In this document: piece after piece, positions 7,375-12,714 of the stretch
How positions within the stretch are numbered: the first letter of the stretch is position 1
How the letters are laid out: each line of letters starts with the position of its first letter
From: JBEKLJ01 sp050010255
Lineage (GTDB): Bacteria; Acidobacteriota; Terriglobia; Bryobacterales; Bryobacteraceae
Length of the DNA: 12,714 nucleotides
NCBI GenBank assembly: GCA_050010255.1
Contig: JBEKLJ010000097.1
Location: 1-12,714 of the forward strand
Direction: 5' to 3'
Translations under genes and position numbers: made by a program
Notes under the pieces: generated by a model
Database searches by the model: none
Seen by the model: the letters and a program-made list of their open reading frames with translations, nothing else
What the model was told of the DNA's origin: nothing

Positions 7375-9662
7375 GACTCCCACTCTTGCTGCTGCTCATT
7401 CCCCTGCTGCTCGCGGCCGATTCGGGCGTGCTGATTCCGTCCAACCGCCAGCAGCCCGATCCCGCCGTGCTCTCGCTGGAGGAGTTGTGGGTGACAATCC
7501 GCATCGAAGACGGCGACGCCCGCGTCTTTCTGCGCCAGATCTTCACGAACCACACCGGCGAACGGCTGGAGGGCACGTACCTCTACTCGATGCCCACCCG
7601 CGCGACCATGTCCGACTTCGCGATCTGGGGCGACGTGACGCGCATCCCCGGCGTGATCATGGAGCGGCGGCGCGCCGAAGAGATCTACTACGGCCTGCGC
7701 TGGCAGTCGCTGGACCCGGGCCTGCTCGAGAACGAGCCGACCCCGGCCGAGCTCCGCCGCAGTTCCGTCTTCGGCGTGAAGGTGGTACCCATCCTGCCTT
7801 ACAGCACCACGCGCATCGAGCTCGAATATCACGAGACGGTGCCGGTCGAGAACTTGAAGTCTCTGTTCGCGCTCCCCCTCCGCCCCGACGTCTACCAGGT
7901 GCAGGCCGCGGGGCTTCTGCATATCGATTTCGAGCTGCACTCGGCGCACCCGATCACCGGCTTCGAGCTGGCGAGCGGCGCGTACCCGCTCAAGATCGAG
8001 CAATCGACGCCCAACCTCGTCAAAGCCTCGTATGAGGTCCGCAACGTCAGCTTCGTCGAGGATTTCGCGGTGCGCTGGGGCCTGGAATCGCGCCGCGGCG
8101 ACCGGCTGGAAGTCATCACGCATCGCGACGCCGGCGAGCCGGGCTTCTTCGAGGCCTCCGCGCTGGTGAGGCCCGGCGCGGCGGCCTCCGGCGGCGGGGG
8201 GCCGAAGAGCGTCACCGTGCTTTTCGACACCTCGCTCTCGATGCAGTGGGACAAGCTCGAGCGCAACTTCCAGGCGCTGGAGACGCTGCTCCACTCGCTC
8301 CGGCCCGCGGACCAGTTCAACCTGCTGCTGTTCAATTCCGAGGTGTCGCCCTTCTCACCCGCGCCCGTGCGCGCCGAGACGCCGGCGGTGGAGAGGGCCA
8401 TCGCGTTCGTCAAGGCCAGCCGGCTGCGCGGAGGCACGAACATCGAGCGCGCGCTCACGGTGGGCCTGGCGCAGCCGGCCGCCTTGGGCGCGGAACCCTA
8501 CCTCGTCTTGCTCACGGATGGGAGTGCGACGCGCGGCCCGATCGCCAACAACAGGCTCGCGGCATTCTACGCCTCTAAGTGGAAACAGGCGGCGGTGCAC
8601 CCGCGCACCTTCGTTTTCGCCGTTGGCGACGACGCCAACATGCCGCTCCTGCGGCTGCTCGCCAGAGCGGACGGCGCTATCGAATGGGTGCGCTCCACCG
8701 AACCCGTCGAGTTCAAGCTGAACGCGTTCCTGGCCAAGCTGGGGCGCCGGCCGGTGGATCAACTCACATTGGCCGCCGAGCCCGCGGCGAACTTCAAGCT
8801 GGTCTACCCGCTCGAAGACACGGTGTTTCCCGGCTCGATTGCCGCCTGGGTCGGCCAGTACAAGCAGCCGGGCGCGGGCACGTTCACCGCGCGCGGCGTC
8901 CGGGATGGCACGCCGCTGCTACTCCGGACCAAGGCGCAACTGCCCGCCACGAATGCCGAGCATCCGCAGCTGCCGCGCACCTGGGCGCGCGCCCGTGTGG
9001 ATGCCCTGCTCGAGAAGATCGAACGCGAAGGCGAGGACCGCGCCACCATCGACGAGATCATCCGCCTTTCGCGCAAGTACAAGTTCGTCACGCCTTACAC
9101 CGCGTTTCTGGCGGCGCCGCGCGCGCTGCTCCGGCCCCGCCTGATTCGTCCCGGCGACCCGGTTCTGAGGGTGAAGACCGACCCGGTCATCGTCTCGGTG
9201 GTGGCGCTGTTCCCGTTCGGCCTGGTCAAGCCGCTGCGCTATCTTCCCGATGAGGATATGTGGCAAACGCGCTTCCTGGCCCCCACCGATATGAACGACG
9301 GCGTCTACCAGGTGCGCCTGGTTCTGCGCGACCGCGCCGGGCGCAGTTACCGCGAATCGAAGTCGTTCGTCATATCGAGTAAACCCCCGGTGGTGCGCAC
9401 CCGGCTCGACAAGGCGCGCTTCCAACGAGGCGAACAGGTCCGCCTGCGCGTCAGCGCCTCGAAGACCACGCGGACCGTCAGCGCGCGCATGTACGGCATT
9501 GCGCCCGTCAGCCTGCGCTGGAATCCGCGCGAGATGGCCAACACCGGGGAGTTCATCGTGCCAGCCGGCCTGCCGGCCGGACGGTACGTTCTCACCGTAA
9601 CGGCCGAGGACTTCGCGCACAACATCGGAAGCCAGGAGGTGCCGCTTGAAGTTCTCCCCTAA
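7371..9662 (+). CDS. Exported VIT and von Willebrand factor A domain protein
   Basis: A 763-residue protein with a Leu-rich signal peptide (residues 1-16). The VIT (inter-alpha-trypsin inhibitor-like) domain spans about 33-160, with the YLYSMP-x-x-A block, the RRRAEEIYYG helix and a paired-strand end. A VWA domain follows at about 278-440. Its metal site (MIDAS) looks complete: D286, S288 and S290 in DTSLS, T356 in GGTN, and D383 in LLTDG. After it come the helical signature of VIT-VWA proteins, WARARVDALLEKIE (538-551) and TPYTAFLA (574-581), and then about 160 residues of Ig-like beta strands to the C-terminus. There is no transmembrane tail, LPXTG motif or lipobox, so it is likely soluble or held by partners. 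Translation is coupled to the propeller gene (ATGA overlap). Its end contains the ribosome binding site and start of the next gene. Such proteins mediate metal-dependent adhesion or complex formation; the substrate is unknown. Confidence 0.92.
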   Translation: MRLPLLLLLIPLLLAADSGVLIPSNRQQPDPAVLSLEELWVTIRIEDGDARVFLRQIFTNHTGERLEGTYLYSMPTRATMSDFAIWGDVTRIPGVIMERRRAEEIYYGLRWQSLDPGLLENEPTPAELRRSSVFGVKVVPILPYSTTRIELEYHETVPVENLKSLFALPLRPDVYQVQAAGLLHIDFELHSAHPITGFELASGAYPLKIEQSTPNLVKASYEVRNVSFVEDFAVRWGLESRRGDRLEVITHRDAGEPGFFEASALVRPGAAASGGGGPKSVTVLFDTSLSMQWDKLERNFQALETLLHSLRPADQFNLLLFNSEVSPFSPAPVRAETPAVERAIAFVKASRLRGGTNIERALTVGLAQPAALGAEPYLVLLTDGSATRGPIANNRLAAFYASKWKQAAVHPRTFVFAVGDDANMPLLRLLARADGAIEWVRSTEPVEFKLNAFLAKLGRRPVDQLTLAAEPAANFKLVYPLEDTVFPGSIAAWVGQYKQPGAGTFTARGVRDGTPLLLRTKAQLPATNAEHPQLPRTWARARVDALLEKIEREGEDRATIDEIIRLSRKYKFVTPYTAFLAAPRALLRPRLIRPGDPVLRVKTDPVIVSVVALFPFGLVKPLRYLPDEDMWQTRFLAPTDMNDGVYQVRLVLRDRAGRSYRESKSFVISSKPPVVRTRLDKARFQRGEQVRLRVSASKTTRTVSARMYGIAPVSLRWNPREMANTGEFIVPAGLPAGRYVLTVTAEDFAHNIGSQEVPLEVLP
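9634..9640 (+). promoter_or_regulatory. Strong Shine-Dalgarno that sets a TTG start for the TPR gene
   Basis: AGGAGGT, a near-perfect complement of the 16S rRNA 3' end, lies inside the last codons of the VIT/VWA gene and ends 5 bases before TTG at 9646. It is the best ribosome binding site in the window. It decides the start of the next gene, which has no ATG at that end of its frame. Confidence 0.7.
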
Positions 9663-12600
9663 GCGCCTCGCTCCCCTCGCCGCCCTTGCACTTCTGGGCT
9701 TCGCCGCCTGGGCCGATCTGCCCCGGTGGCTGCAGGACATCCCGGTCCTCAAGCGGTTCGAGGGCGTCTTCTTCACGCGCGTCGATACGCCTTCGGGGCC
9801 GGTGCTGGCGCGCCGCAACCCGAAGGAAACCCGCGGCTCGCTCGATCAGCTCATCGCCGCTGCTCCCACCGAAGCCGAATTGTACGCGCTGCGCGCCCAG
9901 GCCGCCGAGGAGCAGGTGGACATCGCCACGGCGGAGGCCGACTGGAAGCGCTTTGCCGAGCTCGCTCCCGACCGCGCGGCTGGGCAGCTCGCCCTGGCCG
10001 ACTTCTACCATCGGCAGTTCAAGCCGCGCGAGGAGCTGCGCGCGCTGGAAGCCGCCGCCCAGGCGCCCAACCCGGCGTCGGAGAAGTTCACACCGGTCGC
10101 GCGGCGGCGCTCCTCAAGGACCTTCGAGCGGATCGTCGCGCTCACGGAAGCCCAGGCGCTGCCCTTCGATCTGGCCAGCGCCGAGTGGCGCCTGTGGATC
10201 AAGCAGTACCCCAAGCAAAGCTCCGTCTACCGCCGCTACTTCGCCTGGCTGGTTGACGGAAAGCAATACGCCGCCGCCGAGCAGCTCATCGGGGACTACC
10301 GTGCGGCATTCCCGTCCGACGCCGTGTTCCCCGTCAGCGCCCGGGCAATGCTCGAAGACAAACGCGGCGCCACCGAGCAGGCGCTGGCCGTTTACGACCA
10401 GTCGTTCGAGCCGCTCTGGACGCCCGGGCTGGTCAAGGAGTACTTCGGTCTGCTGGAACGGACGCACAACCTCCGGCGCTACCTGGAGCGCGCCCGCGCC
10501 GCGCAGGCCGCCAATCCGCTGGACCTGCTGCCCGCCGTGCGCTTGTTTTACTACTACCAGCAGCAGGGCAACCTGGCGGCGGCGGAGCGTGCCCTCGTCG
10601 AATTTCGCAATCGCAAAGAGGCCCGCCAGTCCGCCTGGACGGCCTCCGAGCTGTGGACACTCGGCAAGCTCTCAGCGGCTGTCCACAACCATGACGAGGC
10701 GGCGCGCGACTTCCATGCGCTCTATTCGATGGCCGGGGCTTCGCCCGCCGACCAGGAACGCGCGCTGGCCGCGATTGCCGAGTTGCTCTTCTCCGCTCCC
10801 GAGCAGCCGATTCAGTTCGGCTCCGGCGATCTGTCCTATTACAAGGACGTCGCTACCATGGACCCGCACCCCGGGTTCCTCAATGGCATCCTGTCGCTGC
10901 TGCTGAACTCGACCGGACCGCAATACGCCTTCTCCGAGCAGGAGCAAACCGCGGTGGCCTACTTCCACCGCGCGCGCGCCGAGGAGCTGCTGCGCCTCTT
11001 CGAGGCGAAGTTCCCGCAGTCGCGCCAACGGGTTGAGCTGCGGGCGCACCTGGTCGAGGCCTATGCGGCTTACGGCGCTAGCGATGGCGTGATCCGCGCC
11101 GCCCGCCGGTTCTTGAACGATTTTCCGAAATCGCGCCTCCGCACCCAGGTTTCCCTGCACCTGGCCGAGGCGTTCGCGCGAAAAGGGGACACGCAGAACG
11201 AGTTCGTGACCTACGACGCGCTGCTTAAGGAGCTCGCGGCCAGCGCCGCGGGCGTTCCCATCGGCGAGACTGCCGCGACCAGCCAGCGCCGCGGGCGGCG
11301 GCAGGCCCAAGGAGAGGCGCGCGACGACCAGTACGACGAGAGCGTCGAGCAGGAACCCGAGGACGCGACGCCTTCGGAGCCCGACTCTTCCGCCCCCGCC
11401 GACCGCCGGGCCGAAGCCTTCCGCTTCGCCGCCTCGGGAAGCGCCGAGCCGGAGAAAGCCGGTCCGCGCTCGCCCGACTACGCCCGCGTTCTCGACCGCT
11501 ACATCTCGCGGTTGCTCGCGCTCGAGCGCCGCATGGACGCGCTTGCTCTCCTGCGCCGCGAACTGGACCGCAACCCGAACGATCCCGGACTCTATGAGCG
11601 CCTGGCCGCCTTCCTCCAGCAGAACCGCCTCGAATCGGAAGTCGAGCAGGTCTATAAGCGCGCCATCCAGCAGTTCTCGACCACATCCTGGTACGACAAG
11701 CTCGGCCGCTGGTACGTGCGCCGAGAGCACGCCGACGGCATCGATCGGCTCACCCGCCAGGTGGTCGAGACGTTTTCCGGGACCGATCTCGAGCAGTACT
11801 TCGCCAGCATCGTTCACACCAACACCACCATCACGCCGCAGCTCTACCTCAACCTGAACCTTTACGCGCACGAACGATTCCCGTACAACCTCGCGTTCGT
11901 TCACAACCTCGTCAGCGCCTATTCGGCGACAGAGACCTACAACGGCGCGGCGAGCGAGGCGCTGCTGCGCGACTACTGGTCTTACGATGACGGTCTTCGC
12001 GGGCGGTATTTCTCCCTGCTCGCCTCCACGCGCCGGCTGAATCCCGAGCTGGCTAAGATCCAGATCGGCGATCCGTTCGCCACGGCGCAGACGAACGTCG
12101 CCGCCGTGCATTTCGTCGCCGAGGCCGAAATCTGGCGATCGCACTTCGAGCAGGCGGCCGCGCCCCTGGAAGCCGTCGCGTCCCAGTTCCCCGGCAACTC
12201 GTGGCTAGCCACGTCCGCCGAGCGGCTCGACCGGTCGCTGGCCGCCTTCGATCCGAAGTACACGGACCGCGCCGCGGCGATAATCGGTAAGGTCTACGGC
12301 GCCAACCGCCGCGACCGCCACGCGCTCACCGAGTGGGGCGAGATCTATGCCGACCGGGAACTGTTCGCGCGCGCCCGCCCGCACTGGAACGCGCTCGCCG
12401 AGCTGGAGCCCGGCAAGCCCGAGGGCTACCTGGAAGCCGCCACGGTCTTCTGGGATTACTTCCAGTACGACGACGCGCTGCGCCTGCTCGAAGCCGGCCG
12501 CACGCGGCTCGGCCGGCCGGCACTGTATGCGTATGAGGCCGGCGCGATCTACGAGAACAAGCGCGACTACGCGCGCGCCGTCCAGGAGTACATTCAGGGC

Positions 12601-12714
12601 GCCGAGCCGGGCACGTCGGCCCGCGCGCGCCTGATCACGCTCGCGCGCCGCCCCGCGCACCGCGCGCTCATCGACAAGGCGACGGCCGAGCGCGTCGCCG
12701 GTCCGCTTCCCGAT
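9646..12714 (+). CDS. Very large exported alpha-solenoid/TPR protein (partial, C-terminus off right edge)
   Basis: A frame open for 1023 codons to the last base of the window, starting at TTG 9646 behind a strong AGGAGGT. It overlaps the VIT/VWA gene by 17 bases. Residues 1-23 form a signal peptide (Lys-Arg, hydrophobic core, then AWA before DLP). The mature chain is almost wholly amphipathic helix pairs typical of TPR-like solenoids, for example AEADWKRFAELAPDRAAG, ALLRRELDRNPNDPGLYERL near residue 640, and YLEAATVFWDYFQYDDALRLL near 928. A polar, mostly acidic linker rich in Glu, Asp, Ser and Pro (about 545-610) splits the solenoid in two. No catalytic motif is visible. Codon use matches the neighbours. 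The family is probably lineage-restricted. It would act as a scaffold in the periplasm or outside the cell, presumably with the propeller and VIT/VWA proteins it is co-translated with. The frame and export signal are well supported; the function is unknown. Confidence 0.88.
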   Translation, partial: MKFSPKRLAPLAALALLGFAAWADLPRWLQDIPVLKRFEGVFFTRVDTPSGPVLARRNPKETRGSLDQLIAAAPTEAELYALRAQAAEEQVDIATAEADWKRFAELAPDRAAGQLALADFYHRQFKPREELRALEAAAQAPNPASEKFTPVARRRSSRTFERIVALTEAQALPFDLASAEWRLWIKQYPKQSSVYRRYFAWLVDGKQYAAAEQLIGDYRAAFPSDAVFPVSARAMLEDKRGATEQALAVYDQSFEPLWTPGLVKEYFGLLERTHNLRRYLERARAAQAANPLDLLPAVRLFYYYQQQGNLAAAERALVEFRNRKEARQSAWTASELWTLGKLSAAVHNHDEAARDFHALYSMAGASPADQERALAAIAELLFSAPEQPIQFGSGDLSYYKDVATMDPHPGFLNGILSLLLNSTGPQYAFSEQEQTAVAYFHRARAEELLRLFEAKFPQSRQRVELRAHLVEAYAAYGASDGVIRAARRFLNDFPKSRLRTQVSLHLAEAFARKGDTQNEFVTYDALLKELAASAAGVPIGETAATSQRRGRRQAQGEARDDQYDESVEQEPEDATPSEPDSSAPADRRAEAFRFAASGSAEPEKAGPRSPDYARVLDRYISRLLALERRMDALALLRRELDRNPNDPGLYERLAAFLQQNRLESEVEQVYKRAIQQFSTTSWYDKLGRWYVRREHADGIDRLTRQVVETFSGTDLEQYFASIVHTNTTITPQLYLNLNLYAHERFPYNLAFVHNLVSAYSATETYNGAASEALLRDYWSYDDGLRGRYFSLLASTRRLNPELAKIQIGDPFATAQTNVAAVHFVAEAEIWRSHFEQAAAPLEAVASQFPGNSWLATSAERLDRSLAAFDPKYTDRAAAIIGKVYGANRRDRHALTEWGEIYADRELFARARPHWNALAELEPGKPEGYLEAATVFWDYFQYDDALRLLEAGRTRLGRPALYAYEAGAIYENKRDYARAVQEYIQGAEPGTSARARLITLARRPAHRALIDKATAERVAGPLPD

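Noticed and set aside
5191..7383. Long minus-strand open frame (730 codons) opposite the BON and propeller genes
   Set aside because: Its translation has no domain pattern and is rich in Gly, Ala, Arg and Val as expected from the antisense of GC-rich codons. The plus-strand frames there show clear BON and propeller motifs.
9686..10906. Plus-strand frame of 406 codons starting at an ATG near the start of the TPR gene
   Set aside because: It reads in another frame, giving a Pro/Ser/Arg-rich product with no signal peptide or repeats. The TTG-initiated frame at 9646 explains the same DNA better.
10672..12144. Minus-strand open frame (490 codons) opposite the TPR gene
   Set aside because: Low-complexity antisense product. 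The plus-strand frame has a signal peptide, a strong ribosome binding site and consistent helical repeats over 1023 codons.

Overview
The window is GC-rich bacterial chromosome. The gene content and order (phoH-ybeY-corC-era followed by exported propeller, VIT/VWA and TPR proteins, with a divergent exported TPR protein) look to me like an acidobacterium, probably of the Bryobacterales/Solibacter group. That placement rests on family knowledge and recall, not on a search.

Layout. (1) Positions 1-1112, minus strand: the N-terminal 370 codons of an exported protein, cut by the left edge. It has a signal peptide, a region resembling MA-clan (gluzincin) peptidases in which the metal-binding histidines are replaced, and then TPR-like helices. 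(2) Positions 1113-1362: a divergent intergenic region with candidate promoters for both sides and a possible 8-codon leader ORF whose stop overlaps the phoH start. (3) Positions 1363-5053, plus strand: a tight housekeeping operon, phoH, ybeY, a corC/hlyC-type gene and era, with gaps or overlaps of only a few bases. It serves 16S rRNA maturation, ribosome quality control and small-subunit assembly. (4) Positions 5087-5410: a small exported BON-domain protein. (5) Positions 5446-12714: three large exported or membrane-anchored proteins in a translationally coupled row: a protein with 14 propeller-type repeats, a VIT plus von Willebrand A protein, and a very large alpha-solenoid/TPR protein cut by the right edge.

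The housekeeping genes act in the cytosol or inner membrane. The last three genes have no recognisable enzyme domain. All three are built from protein-interaction folds (beta-propeller, VWA with an intact metal site, TPR solenoid) and all are directed out of the cytoplasm. They are the best candidate here for an undescribed system, perhaps a cell-envelope scaffold or sensor complex, but no function can be read from the sequence.

Two of the largest genes, 1-1112 (minus) and 9646-12714 (plus), are open at the window edges. I saw no tRNA, rRNA, CRISPR array, insertion sequence or clear intrinsic terminator.
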